Shown here in pieces: positions 26,835 through 39,749 of a DNA stretch of 64,000 nt. Position 1 is the stretch's first letter; every line of letters begins with the position of its first letter. Source of the DNA: Taenia hydatigena (Eukaryota; Platyhelminthes; Cestoda; Cyclophyllidea; Taeniidae); NCBI GenBank assembly GCA_036345935.2, contig JADWOT020000008.1, forward strand, positions 6,714,156-6,778,155, in the 5' to 3' direction. Under the pieces are notes generated by a model. The model was not told where the DNA came from. It worked only from the letters and a program-made list of their open reading frames with translations, and made no database searches. The position numbers and the translations under genes were made by a program.

Positions 26835-28741
26835 ATGTATTTCAATACAGATTTGCCATTTCATCTCTTGTTTCAAGCCTGGTATATAAATACTGTCGGA
26901 AGTAAGGATTTTAGATGTCTTACTGTTATTTTATCTATAGAGTTGGTTGGCGCCTGTTTTGGAGTTTTCCTCCTGGCAATTTTATACGAAGGAATAAAAG
27001 TAACTTTTATTATTGCATGGCAGTCTTTTTCCAGTTTTATTTAGCCTCATTTTGATTGAATTTGATAAGGTTATGGCAACATTTAGGGGTTCCGTGACCG
27101 TCTCCTCGTTCGGAAGTTGAATCCGTCGTCGTCAGCTCGTTACGCAGAGCCTACTGCCCATGACGGGGCGGCCGGTACACCACTGCCTGCTGTCGATTAT
27201 GGGATGCATCAGGGTGATCACGTAGTTCCCTTAGCTCAAGGGACTGGATCTGGGTAAGGCATCGCTTTGTTCATGTGCTTGCACAGAAGTGCCGATGTTT
27301 TGCTTTTCACCGATAATGGTCCTCGTAATACTTCGATTTAATTCTAGTCTTTAATTGCGGCATGCTTTCACAGTAAGCGATGGTTAGCATTGGATTTCGT
27401 GCGCCAATTTTTCAACGGCTCCATTTTTATGTAATTTTAAAAGAGAAGTTAAAACTCACTTTCTTAATGCAGATTTGTTTGTTCGAAAGTTGCTTTTATC
27501 TATGAAGTATTTTAAAGGATCCAGCAGAGTCCACCATTTTGTAATAAAAAAATTAAAGCTTGCTATAAATTGGTATGTGTATGCTAGCGATTTCCCTTCC
27601 TCCTTCGCTGATTACCTTAGGGTCATTTTTACTCCACACTAGCCAGAGTATTTATTAATACAAAGGGTTTATTTACTTTATTTTTTGAGTTTTGTTCGGT
27701 CCGAAACTTTTATAACCTGCATTGATGTTTGGAATTCAAGTTGCTTTTGCCAATGTGAACTTGATGGTTTCTTAAATGCTTATTTTTAAATCATACACTT
27801 TACTTCTTATAGATATTCGGCACTTATTTATCTCATTATGTTTCACAGTCTACTCTTTTAACTCCCCGAACTTAATTTGATTTTGGAAAGTGTATATCTT
27901 GAATAGCTTGTTATTCCTTGACCTGAGTTTCTGTGAGGTGCATGAAGATTCATCCATTTGATAAGCCGTAACACTACTTTTACATTGTCCGACGCCTTGT
28001 GATAACCAAAACAAAGACTGTTTCAAGCTTTGTGCTCCTTTTTAAGCCTAATCCTTGCGATCGAACTAGACATTGAAGAAGAAAATTAATGCTTTTTTCC
28101 TCCTATAAAGTGAATTGTTAGTTTGATCCACAGCGCACTTAGTAGCATTCATGCCTTGTATATTTGAACATTGGTTCTTTCATGGTCTTGATTAATTTAT
28201 TCGTTCTTCGAGCGCGAGAGTGGAAATCTGCTTCTAGGGTTACTTGGATGACTTGGGTGTTGGTCTCTCACAACTTCGTCCACCTCGTTTTTCAAAAAAA
28301 TAATAACAATCAGTCGGGATGATTTAATTCGCATTCGAAATGGAAGGGATGTTTGGAGGAGAGAAAGTAACTTCTTACATGTTATAAACTGGCTATAGAT
28401 GAGCTTCAAAGTAAACATTCCTGACCTTATAAACGTGGTCTCATTCAATAAACAGTCACTCAGGCTATTCGGTGTAGCTGGAGTGTTTTTTTTGTAGTTA
28501 GGCTTGTGTCAATCATCACATTTTTTCACCTCACAGATGGCGCAGCTACTGTTCCGTGGACCATATATCCCAAACCTTAATGCACTTGATCCAGCTCTTC
28601 ATCTCCTACATACTAATGTTGGTCGTGATGACCTACAACGCCTACCTTCTCCTGGCCCTGCTCCTCGGCTCTTGCCTAGGCTACTTCTTCTTCTTTCGCC
28701 GTCGGTTTGTCGTTGTGGGTGAACAGGAATGCTGCCATTGA
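26835..28741 (+). CDS. CTR1-type high-affinity copper transporter, 165 aa
   Basis: Trimeric plasma-membrane or vesicular Cu(I) channel of the CTR (SLC31) family. Four exons: 26835-26901, 26941-26999, 27087-27253 and 28537-28741. TM1 is split by a 39-nt intron and reads WYINTVG then KLVGACFGVFLLAILYEGIK, matching human TM1 ([25 protein letters not shown] family pattern). The loop follows as GFRDRLLVRK. TM2 holds the MxxxM copper-relay motif (MLVVMTYNAY) and TM3 the GxxxG trimer-packing motif (GSCLG). The C-terminus ends ECCH, where human CTR1 ends HCH. The model begins at an ATG directly after an acceptor, so the Met/His-rich extracellular N-terminus typical of CTR1 is absent or lies on an unrecognised exon. 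The family is certain; 5' completeness is not. Confidence 0.92.
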
Positions 28742-29316
28742 GGTGTATTATGTCTCACCATCTCCCCACTAATACTAACATTGTCTTTCACTCTTTGATC
28801 GGTTCCAATCCTCGTCTTGTTTTCTTGTCGGTCAATCGTTGTGACAGTGCCAAGTTCTTTATTGTCCCCTCCCTTCCTGCCTCTTCCCTGTTGATAGTTG
28901 TACACTCTTAAGCAAAAAGTGGCAAACCAGTGGATTTATTTGGGCTTATTCCTTAACACTTTCGCTACTGGCGCCACTAATATATTTAATGTTTTTTAAT
29001 GGCTCATACTACCTGGTTGCACCACGACATGGCGCAACCAGACTGGTTAAAACAGCAAATTAGTTCTTGCCCCGCAGATATTTGCACTTTTTAGTTCTTT
29101 GGGGCGATCGGTTGGAATGCTCACGTAGAAGGTATGACGATCGCTATCGCTCAGTCTGGATTGTGGTCGTCTTTCCATTAAGACGGTGACAGTGAAAGTG
29201 TGATTTTAAGGAAAAATTCCGTACAATGCGGTGTCGACGTCTATTTGCCTCTTGATGCCCCTGTGGTAAGGCAACCAGATACAGCTGTAGCGTTTCTTAT
29301 GCTCAACAAGTAAATG
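28742..29316. other. CTR1 3' flank, nothing recognised
   Basis: Contains the CTR1 3' UTR. No gene, RNA or repeat identified. Confidence 0.4.
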
Positions 29317-30630
29317 GCATTTTTTGAATACGCCGAAGCAATATAAGCGCAAATTTGGAGCTGTGAGTTGCCACTCAAAGCATCATCGATGTTCCTACAG
29401 CAAGGCACTTTCCAAACAGTATTTTTTAAGGTTAAGTGGAGCAGATGCGAGGTGATCACTACTAAAATCTGTAATCCTTTTTTAAGGGGACAAGGTTGCC
29501 ACGGCTTCAATTCTAAGGTAGGTTTAGCCTCTATAAGTAAGGAATCTGGCCGTAGTAATCACTGCAAAAATATCATTGGGCCATTTTGGAACAATTCTGG
29601 TGGATCTTCTTCTCCTCTCCCTTCTGCTTTAAAGTGCTAGCCCTTACACAACCCCACTGCAAACTACATGCCCTTTTAGAGATGAATTGATGCCTGTCTT
29701 CAGGATAGGTATATGCATTTTGTGAGTGTGCCTGGGATAGTGAGAATATAGTTTGGCGATAGCCAATGGCGTGTTTTCTTGCTTCAATATCGTTGCATCA
29801 TCAAAGTACAGGAAGCACTTCACATCACAAGTTAGGTGGTCATCCAGCCATCCAGACAGTCTGAAGGTCATTTTAGGCAGTCAGCGAGCAACTTACCGTG
29901 TATGGTGCGTTTTTACAATGTATTTGAATGAGGTGAATGTGAGGTATCACCAGACTATCTTTGAGGCTCATTGTCTGCTTTTTGTCTGTTAATGTGTGTG
30001 TAATCCACTTGTCTGATCGCCTCCAACCCCGGTAGTTGTTTCTATTGCCCTAATTTCCAACTAACGTGAGAATGCTGAGTAGACAGTGATGAATGGGAAT
30101 ACGGAATAGTGACACCTAATCCTCTGATCTAAACATGCGCTAAACATTCAAGTCTTTCGGAATATCATGCGTCATCTCATCCCCATCATCGACACATTGC
30201 TGGTTGAAGCATACCTCCACGCTGTCTTCTGCGTCATTGCAACTGACTTCAAATAGATTTGTAAAATTTACAATCCCAAATCACGTCTGATTCCACTGTA
30301 TTAATATGAAGTGTGAGTTAAATTAACAGGAAGGTTAGTTCCCGCCCAGTAACATACGGAGATTGTGTAAAACGAATGGAGTCAGAATTCGCTGCGTCGT
30401 CAATCCAGTTAGAAGTTTCAAAATAAGTTCGAGCTCTATTGCCATGTCAGTATTTACCAAACTAGATAACGAACTATTCATCTGTGTACAATGCACAAGT
30501 CGTCCCCAATTTCGAATGCCCAATGGACAATTGCGCCATTCTTTTGTAAAATAAATGCGACTTAATGTTGAAGCGCGCAATCTCATCTTCCAGGGAGCAC
30601 ACACCCACCCATTTGCAAATGGTACGTATT
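29317..30630 (-). pseudogene. Decayed coding copy of an unknown repeated family (left arm)
   Basis: Three minus-strand blocks match, in the same order, blocks on the plus strand near 39.8-40.7 kb: ~30620-30480 (FANGWVCAP versus FACGWVCAP), ~29483-29401 (TDFSSDHLASAPLNLKKY versus MDCSNDNFVSVPPNLEKY) and ~29391-29317 (DALSGNSQLQICAYIASA versus DALSDDPRLWICAYANAS). A fourth weaker block lies around 29870-29740. In this copy the frame is broken by stops, and the gap between the last two blocks is short, as if an intron present in the other copy were missing. The family is not recognised; it could be a host gene family or a transposable-element protein. Confidence 0.5.
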
Positions 30631-30835
30631 TATAATACCAATGAATCGAATTGTGGCTCTGTAGCAAGCTTAGCTGCGCAGCTTTGTAGTCGCTTGCGAA
30701 ATTGTGCTTCTAAAGTAAATTCTTAGAACGCATGACGTTGTGGCGTTGATATACCCTATCTTTTTAGTTGCCGATTTGAGTAACATAAAAACTGCTTTTA
30801 GTAATAGCTAGAACAGTTGCCTTCAGCAATATCCG

Positions 30836-30859
30836 TTCTTCTTCTTCTTCTTCTTCTTC
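30836..30859. repeat. (TTC)8 microsatellite
   Basis: Perfect trinucleotide tandem repeat of TTC seen directly in the sequence. Confidence 0.95.
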
Positions 30860-31155
30860 AAAGCTGAATCATTCACCAGATAAATCGCTTTAGCAATGCT
30901 ATGACATAAGACAACCAAGATGCCACCGAAAGTCCTCAATCGAAACCTCAGTAGGTACTTTCGCATTCTGTTTAGTTAATTATGCACAGATGTATGCACC
31001 AAGAAATGCTGATAAAACGAAATACGTCTATGGCCTTGCGTGAATGAGGCACATAACCCCATACATTCACTTAACTATTCAGTTGTGTTTCTACCGTTTA
31101 ATTGACACTTAGAACTGGGGTTTTTATCAGTAGGCAAAAAGGTTGGTTGAGATTT

Positions 31156-31552
31156 CACTTGAACTTACCCACAAGTGTTAATTCCTTAGGCGCTTGAATT
31201 AATGATTGGGTGAACGCGCAAGTAGCGCCAAACAACTCTCCAAAGCCTGCCATTGGCTAGCTTGAATTTGAATCTCGCAACGCACCGAAATGTGATTGGA
31301 TAGAACTCACATTTGCCCCTTATTGATGCTCCACGATGTGTAGCTGATTTGTTCGATAAACTGACTGATTAAAGGATGGGAAGGAATTTCCTTCGTCAGT
31401 AGCAGTTGTCAGTTTGAAAATCCACAGATCTACAATTACTCCTCTGTCAAATATGAGAAACTCCACTGTAGAGAGTGCTTTGAAACGGGCAAGACATCAT
31501 TCTCCCTTCTGCTTGGATGTAAACGAAGACGCTCCCTTAACCGAGAATGAGA
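31156..31552 (+). repeat. Inverted repeat, left copy (~400 bp)
   Basis: Nearly identical to the reverse complement of 38881-39281. The core from about 31161 to 31508 differs at only a few positions; similarity fades toward the inner side past TCATTCTCCC. The outer end begins CACTTGAACTTACCCACAAG (CACTTGAGCTTACCCACAAG in the partner). No coding frame runs through it. It may be one end of a long-TIR DNA transposon or one of two independent insertions of a non-autonomous element in opposite orientation. I see no clear target-site duplication. Confidence 0.9.
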
Positions 31553-34500
31553 ACAGGTTTTAATGACCTTTATAAAATTAATAAGGCCTCTTTTTAATTA
31601 ACTACGAAGTTATTTGCACTTATTGATGCTCAAGGGGTAAACTAAGAATGATTTGGGGTTCTAATCAGAGTTTAAGCTGGAAAAGTAAAGATCGGCCTCC
31701 CTATCAGGGGCAAGACTGTCACAGTGCTGGTAGCAAATAAATATCTTAAAGTAAGGCTTTAGTTCTCGCGTATCCCACTGTGGCTGCAGAATTCTGAATT
31801 GTCTATTAGAATCAGAACGAAATTTGTTGATGCTGGGCGCGTAATTTCGCGATATCGTGAGTGTTTGTATTTTGTACCTTCGCTTTGACATCATGACATT
31901 TGAGCCACGTTTATAGCCTGCCAGCCATTCTCTGCGTTAGTGGTTCCTCCTCTTCTATGCCAGTGGCACACTCCACGACTTTAGGGAAACCGTAAGGTGT
32001 TGCATCCCTTTCGGTTACCTGGCCGAATTTAACGCACAAATGTTGCTATGCATACTGTCACAGCCTTCTGGATGGGAATCAAAAAAAGTCACTTCTGCAA
32101 GTGAGAATATGGCTTCCCATTCAGTTGTAAACAAAATTTGCCTGATGAAATGTTAAGACTTAAAGCCCACACACAAGACGAAATACTTAATTGCGAATGA
32201 GAGAGTGAGTTTGTGGCTTAGTGGTGACTCGCCCTCTGTAATCCCCTCCAGCCCTTTCATTCTATATCGCATGTAATGTCGTCTCATGCACACCCATAAT
32301 CGTGTATTCTACACCCATTTTCCCTGCCTAGATTGAGCAGTTACCTTGCATTTTCTACTGTTAAATGGATTTTAATGATGGGATTTCTATGGGAAAAGAG
32401 GCGCTGTCATCTCTTAGCAGTCGGGTAATACCTAGATTTACTTTCCTCAAATGAATGAATGAATCACGATTGATTGATTAAGGAATAAATGACGGTTTCG
32501 TGTATTTAAAAGCTCAGTTTATGTCATTTACCCTACTACATTTCCTCCCAACTTTCATTTTGCCCACCCAACGATGGAACTGAAGCACGACTGGTCATAT
32601 CAAACCTACTTGCGACTTGGAGGCATAAGCTGTTAAAACATTTTGCCTCTCTAAGTCTAGCATGCAATGATCCACTACTGAAACTACCTCCGGAACGCAG
32701 CCCCCTTCTCCGGTCGTATACCTTTATCACCACGCTTTGCCCGCTCATCGCCCAACATTTTCGAAATCTGTTGTTTTCTCTGGAGGTAGAATCTGTTTCA
32801 TATAATTCATTATGATGTTAGAAAAGTACGATTTGACATTTTCTTGCAGTTGGTCAACAGTTAATTCAGAGAGTGATTAGAAAGTTTGGCGGAGAAGGCG
32901 CCTTCTACCAGTCGTTTCCAAACAATGACTCATTAATAGCATGTCACTCCAAAGATGACTCAGTTTGAGGCTTCATAGGAAAAGCGTTTGAACACTCACT
33001 GTTGGCAAATCGCGCAGTGGAGAGCAGTTCATGCCAATGTGGTGTGATTGAGTATTCTAATCGCAAATACTTGAGACAGAGTAAATGTTGAAATGCAATT
33101 GAATGAACAAATTCGAATTGGCCATGTCAACGCTGCCTATACAAAGCAGCCAGATTGGTTAATGATATTGGAATTAGAAATGGAAATGCAAGTATCATGC
33201 ACGAAAGCGGAGATCACCCGGACAACTTGTGCCGATGCGTGATGCATGGCATTTGTAAATGCTGTAGCACAACATTACATTTACTCATTTAACTGAAACT
33301 GCAACAATCAAGGTCATTTTCTAACCTAAAGTCGATGTTTGCCGTTCTTGCCATAAAATCTACAATCCGATCAAAAGGCCAAGGCTCTACTCCTGTTTAA
33401 TTACATTGGATTGTGATTTGGTAGTGAGAGTCTTTGCATTAATGTGAATCGTTAGTTCACCAACAGCGAAAAGAAAATTGAACTTAACATAAAACATCGT
33501 GGACGAGGCATGGAATATGGACTCGGACGGGGAAGGGCGAATTTGGATGTGCTATTCTCCAGTCGTTGGGCTTGATGTCCTGCTATGTGTAACACTGACA
33601 CGGACAAGGCACAACTGTCCATTCTTTTTCACCTGTGCTTTTTTTGCTAATTTACTGCTTGAGTAAATATCCCGGTAAAATATGGGGATGAGAGTCAGGC
33701 AGTGTTTTCCTCCCTGTTCTATCATGTTGGCATTCTACTCTGACTTTTGTAATTAATACTTACTGGAAGCTGTCAGTTTGATGTGTTGACTGGTACGATT
33801 TTTTGCCTGAAACTCCCTCATTATCGTGAGCGAAAACTCCTGAATAGTGTCTCCATTTTGGCGCCTTTTGAATTGATGAATCTGCAGCATAAAAATCACT
33901 CAAAGAACTCCGTTTTCTTAATTCTTTGGTCAGCATGAAGGGTATTACGAAAAAGCAAAAGGGAGAAGTTCAACATTTGTCTTTAAAAGCAATTCTGTTG
34001 CAGACAGGTGAAGGAATAACAACAAAACTGACTTTTTACGGTTTGAGCAGGATCCGTATTACGATGCCATTCAAGGCTCTTACCACATTTTCACACTCGC
34101 GGTCGCACGATGATGTCAACTTCGAAGGGTAGGAATTGAATTTAAAGTGATTAAAAATTCTGAGAAAATACATTCATTTAAACTGTGCATCTATCGCGAA
34201 TACGAAAAGCTGTTTCATTGGTGTATAGAAGACCCGGTTTTGCTGCCTCTTTTCATTTATTCACTGAGCACTTTCGCTTTCTACAACTACATGTTAAAGT
34301 AATAAATGAATGGATGCTCAAAACGTGAAACAGTAATGCATAAATTTTAGCTTAATCCATTCTTGTAACAGAAACAACCACTTTATTCAACTGGGACTAT
34401 CCTACTAAACTACTTTTTGACATTCTGTAAATTATGATAAGAAAAACTGCAGGCCTGCGGGGTATTCACAAACGTTGTCATGTCAACGAACAACTGTGTT

Positions 34501-37500
34501 TGGGTGAACTACGCCTCCAGTGGAGCCATAAGCCCTAGCTACTCTCATGCAAGGAGCTCCATTGTTTCCAATGGTGCCTAGAATCCTAGAACCTGCGAAA
34601 GTGAGTAAACGAAACCCAAATTGAAGTTTCCTTAAGGCACTCCATCACAAGCATTGCTTCCCCAAAATAAAGGGCAAATTGCATGCCTTATTGCGAATTT
34701 CAGCATGAAATGCGTTATGTCTAGGATGTACCGGCCGGATTTCGGCCGCAGTAGATTCTATAAGACAATGTCTCCATGGCTAAATTTTTTTCGCATAAAT
34801 CTGATGGATTAATTGTTCGCTAGTTAAACGTTGGGACGTGAGTGATAGTCCCACAAGGCGCCCAGCATCGGTATTCTCGAAAACACCACGGTTTCAAAGT
34901 AGCTTCTGGGGGGGATAGCCATTCACAAAGTCCTTTCGAAGCATGCAGAAATACAATTTAAAAATTTATTTGGCTAACCCTTCAGCCTATTGTCTAGCCA
35001 AAACCAGTCTTTAGCGCATCGAACGGTTAGGAAGTCTAGGGGTGTAGATGAAGCCGCCACTCCAATGTGATGATTGAACGCAGGCTATTCAGAAGGCCAT
35101 GATCATTGCGGTACAATTTTGTAAACAATCATTTAGTTCAAACCTCCTCTGCAGGCAGCAGTAAAAGTGACCTGACCTCAAACGTAACCTTATTTGGATG
35201 AACCAAATTACCTGACTCGATTCCGCGTTTACTGATGAGAACGTTGTAAATGCTCCAACAGTCGGATAATCAATGCGGTAATTTATTCACCAACACAGTC
35301 CAGTCACTGTCGAATCCTCGATTAGCTACATCACCTTCAGCCACTCCACGAGTGCCTCCAACATTTGACAGGCAAATGATTTTCCGTCTCATGGAGCGAG
35401 GGAGGCAATACGACACATCTGAGTAAAGGAGCAGGCTTTTCCACAAAAATGCACAACATTAGTGAGCTGATAGTTAGTCAGTTTTTTTTGGAAAATTAAC
35501 CAACCAAGAGAGCCTAGATTTAAGACTGTCAGAAGACTGGAAGTGTTGGTGCAGTCTTTAATGTGTCCGGATTAATTACTTGGTGTAAACTTAGTAGAAC
35601 CTGGAGTGATTTGAGGTAGTCTGCTTGATGATTCCATTTGAAGTAAATTGTAGTGGTGCAGAAGCCGGCTTCCCTTCAAATTCGTTGTTATGCCTTGGAG
35701 GTTTGGTTCAAATAGCAATGTGGTTGTAGTGATGTAATAACTTATGACATTTAGTAAGTCAACAATAGCTGCATGCGATTCGAATAGAGTATTAAGCGAT
35801 ACAAATTACAATTTACAATTGAGTATTCCATATTCTGCGACTCATATTGCTCATTCCCACTTAATATACCATATTTACGCATAAGTAGGAGGTGAAGGTG
35901 ATAAGCACAACGTTCACAGTTGAAGGCAATTAGGCAGATAGATCTCATACACGTGCATCAACAGACGTTGGATGGGTTGGTGACGGGCCACCCACCGGCT
36001 GACCTACCATGATGCAGTATATAACCCACATCTTACAGGCCTGTGGTGCGTGCATATCGCAAAAGCACGTCTCTCAAGGCAAGGCGGGGCTGGACTGCGA
36101 AGTAGACGCCCAGTGGTTCCCTTACACATCAACTGTACTTTGTTTGTACTCGAGTTAAGGGCGCTGAGAGAAGAAGGCTAGCGGTCATTATTATACGTCT
36201 ACAACCTGGTGCAGCGCTGAACAAACAGCTTATAGGCCTGCCAACCAACAGTGATCAGAATAGTTAATTTACACAGCACATTATGGCAGTCATCTGTGCG
36301 GGAATTTTCGCATAATCAAATATTCTTTTGAATGAAATTGAAGCCTCTTCCGTTGTCACACGGAGTAGAAGTTATTAGTGCATTTTTAGGTTCTATAACT
36401 GGTTGTTTTTGTTGTCCATTTTTCAAACACAGGGATACGATTGCCTCTTGATTTCGCCTTGGCAATGCTAAAAGATGAATGCACCGGTATAAAAGACCTT
36501 TGATCTGTTAGCTGAAATGGCATCGACAGACAGACACTGCAACTAATTCAATAGCTTAAACCAGCACTGCTTTGTCACACTGTAAGACAAAAAACTCTCA
36601 GGCTTTATAATGAAAAGCTCAAGGAGCTGTTAACATTCTCCTTGTTTCATCTGTCATTCTGCTGTCAAAAAACTCATTTCTACTTACGCGATGGTATATG
36701 AGGATGTGAAAACACCGAAGTCGCATTTGTTAAGTTAAAGGCTGATCATCACAAGCCCTGCCCCATTTGATTTGTGATTTGTCGGCATCACTAATGAGTG
36801 GCACGCATTTTAATCTCTTGTCAATCTATGCCAGCTTCTGTCTTTATCAAAGCCTATTTTCAGCAAATTGGCTGAGTCCGATTTAGTGTGGTCCCGATCT
36901 TAAGACGATTTCTTTGCTATGGAACAAGAGAGCTTTAAGTGGAACGTGCCTTCACTGTACTGTGGTGGGTCATTTTTCTTCGAGACCCTTGCAGCAGGTG
37001 TGCTTATGAAGTAACAAGAGTGTTTTGGTAGCTGTTCCACATATTCAAATGTAAAATAAATGCAGAAAAGGTGGATGATGAGTCCACTTATTAATGAATT
37101 TAGTGCTCCAGTTCGCATTGCTCTGTCCATTACCCTCTCCAGCGAGAATGCAGAAAGAACCTTCTGGGATGCGAGGTGCCACAGAGTGGGAGTCAATCGC
37201 TACAATTCTGATGGATCGGCCTTTTAACGGACAAAGTAGCAAGCACCTTTGGTGCTTGTGTCTGTGATTGTCTTGCATTTTCTAAGTCAACTAAATAGAC
37301 ACAATTCGTCGTCCACAATCAAACTTAATTACGCTTATAAATAGCCCATACCCAAAGGCTTTACGCTTATCCAAATGCAATTAAATCATTTTGTGACAGA
37401 ATAAATCAATGTGGAAAGAAAGTTTATAAGTTTAGATTTATGATGACTTTTGTTAAACTTGTTATTTAGAGCAGATTGTCATCGTACATATTTTTATTGC

Positions 37501-38880
37501 TTCAGCGACGTCCTGACACTGCACTAAATTGATCTCTTATCAAGATACACTGTAAGCCATTATTGTCGCCGAGCGTAGGGCCTTGCCTTCACTCGAGGCC
37601 GTAGTGGACCGGTCCAAACACGCGCATCCTTCCATGGCCAGCCCAGTGAGGAGGAGACGCAGCCCAGTGTAGCACATCGCTGCAACAAGGTGACTCACGA
37701 ATTATGGATGTCCGGTATTTTCAGCACTTCAGGCACCATCACCGAAGATCATTGTAGAGCCTTGATTCTGAGTTGGTCGTAGGCTTATGCCGTTGCCGCA
37801 CCTAGTGCGCTTTGGGGCAAATCGTAGTGCGCCACGGCGTGAGATGATGGAGGTAGCTGCTTTTTCAAGGCAGTCAAACGCGTGCGCACGTCATTGCCTT
37901 AAAAAATATTTTAAAAATTAGGACCGTTTGAAAGATGATCGTGGAGATTTATTACAAAAAAGATTGAGTCTAGACAAGACCGCCGTCGATGAGCCTCTGT
38001 TTTTCTGCAAAGTAGACCCAAATGTGAAGTCAACTAGCTTCAAGGTTAAAAGGAATGTGATTTTCATTCAGCCATAAAAAGATTTCTTGGGCTTGTCTTT
38101 CTCCCGCATGAGATTTAATAGATTCTAGTGACATTATAAGAGAGGTGTCTTTTGTCTCCAGACCATTAACACTTATTAAAAAAAGTTCCCTTTGTCGGTG
38201 TGCATGAGACAGCATTACATGTGGTGTAGCATAAAAGAGTTGGAAGGAATCACAGAGGACAAGTCACTGCCAATTCGTAAAATCACTCTCCCTTTTATTC
38301 ACAATCGAGCATATAGTTTTCTGTGTGAAGAATCAAGGTTTACCACTAAGCAGAAGGTCGCATTCTCTTTCTCAGAAGTAACCTTTTTATATTACCTATC
38401 CAGGAGAAGGCTGCGACAATATGAACAAAAATATTTATGGCTCAAGCCTTCCCTAAAGCTGTAGAATGTGCCACTAGCATAGAAGAAGAGAGGCTACTAA
38501 CAAAGAAAATGGTTGACAGGCTATAAGTGTGGCTCAAAGGTCATGGTGTCAAGGCGAAGATACAAAATACAAACACTCACGATATCGCAAAATTACGAAT
38601 CCAACATCAACAAATATCATTCTGATCCAAATAGACAATTCAGTCTTTTGTATTCACAGAAAAGGACGCGGTAACCAAAGCCTCACTTCAAGAAAAAATT
38701 TAGTTTACTGCTTTTACAAAGTCTGGCTACTGATAAAGAGGCTGATGTTTACACTTCCAGCTAAACCTTCGATTAGAACTCCAAATCATTCAAATTTCAT
38801 TCCTTAAGCATCAATAAGTACAAAAAACTTTACACTTACTTAGCAAGAGATCTTACCAATTCTCAAAGGCCTTTGGAACC
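31553..38880. other. 7.3 kb spacer between the inverted repeats
   Basis: No gene can be supported. Open frames are short and none resembles a transposase, integrase or reverse transcriptase that I recognise. The segment around 37560-37720 is more GC-rich than its surroundings and may be a separate repeat. An open frame on the minus strand at 38215-38030 looks protein-like but has no supporting splice context. Confidence 0.5.
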
Positions 38881-39281
38881 TCTTCTTTCCCGGCTAAGGG
38901 AGCAACCTCTTCGTATGTATGTAAATGAAAGGGAGAATGATGTCTTGCCCGTTTCAAAGCACTCTCTACAGTGGAGTTTCTCATATTTGACAGAGGAGTA
39001 ATTGTAGATCTGTGGATTTTCAAACTGACAACTGCTACTGACGAAGGAAATTCCTTCCCAACTTTTAATCAGTCAGTTTATCGAGCAAATCAGCTACACA
39101 TCGTGGAGCATCAATGAGGGGCAGATGTCAATTCTATCCAATCACATTTCGGTGCGTTGCGAGATTCAAATTCAAGCTAGCCAATGGCAGGCTTTGGAGA
39201 GTTGTTTGGCGCTACTTGCGCGTTCACCCAATCATTAATTCAAGCGCCTAAGGGATTAACACTTGTGGGTAAGCTCAAGTG
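38881..39281 (-). repeat. Inverted repeat, right copy (~400 bp)
   Basis: Partner of 31156-31552, in opposite orientation, with the matching outer end at 39281. High identity over some 350 bp implies recent duplication, recent insertion, or homogenisation by gene conversion. Confidence 0.9.
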
Positions 39282-39749
39282 CAATAGCAATTAACTCTTT
39301 TGCTTAATGCTATGAAAATCTATTCCAAATAACATTTTATTGATGAAAATTGCAGCGACAACTAAACTTATTGACTAAACAAGTAAGCAAATAAGTGAAT
39401 TAAGAAGGATTGATGTCTCATTTACGCAAGGATTCCGTCACACTTCGTGTTATAAGCATTCCTTTGTGCAAAATTAATTGAACAGCAGATGAAATTGCTT
39501 GCCAATGCTTAGATTTTAAGTTTTACTCGCGTCTTGTTGGCTATTGCTTCAATATAACCAAACATCTCGTCTGACGATAGAGTTAATCAACGCCGTCTTA
39601 AATCATGAGGCAGGATAGCTACTTACGCATAACTGCTCTATCATTAAAAGGATTTTCACCTCTTTTATTAAAGTAATGTAAAGGCAACAATGCCAATGGG
39701 TTTTGAAAACTACTTCAAAAGCGTATTCACCGCCTCAGCTACAAAGGTG

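Noticed and set aside
29740..29870. YFDD motif suggesting a reverse transcriptase in the left-arm copy
   Set aside because: The acidic pair is not conserved in the partner copy and no other RT motifs are present.
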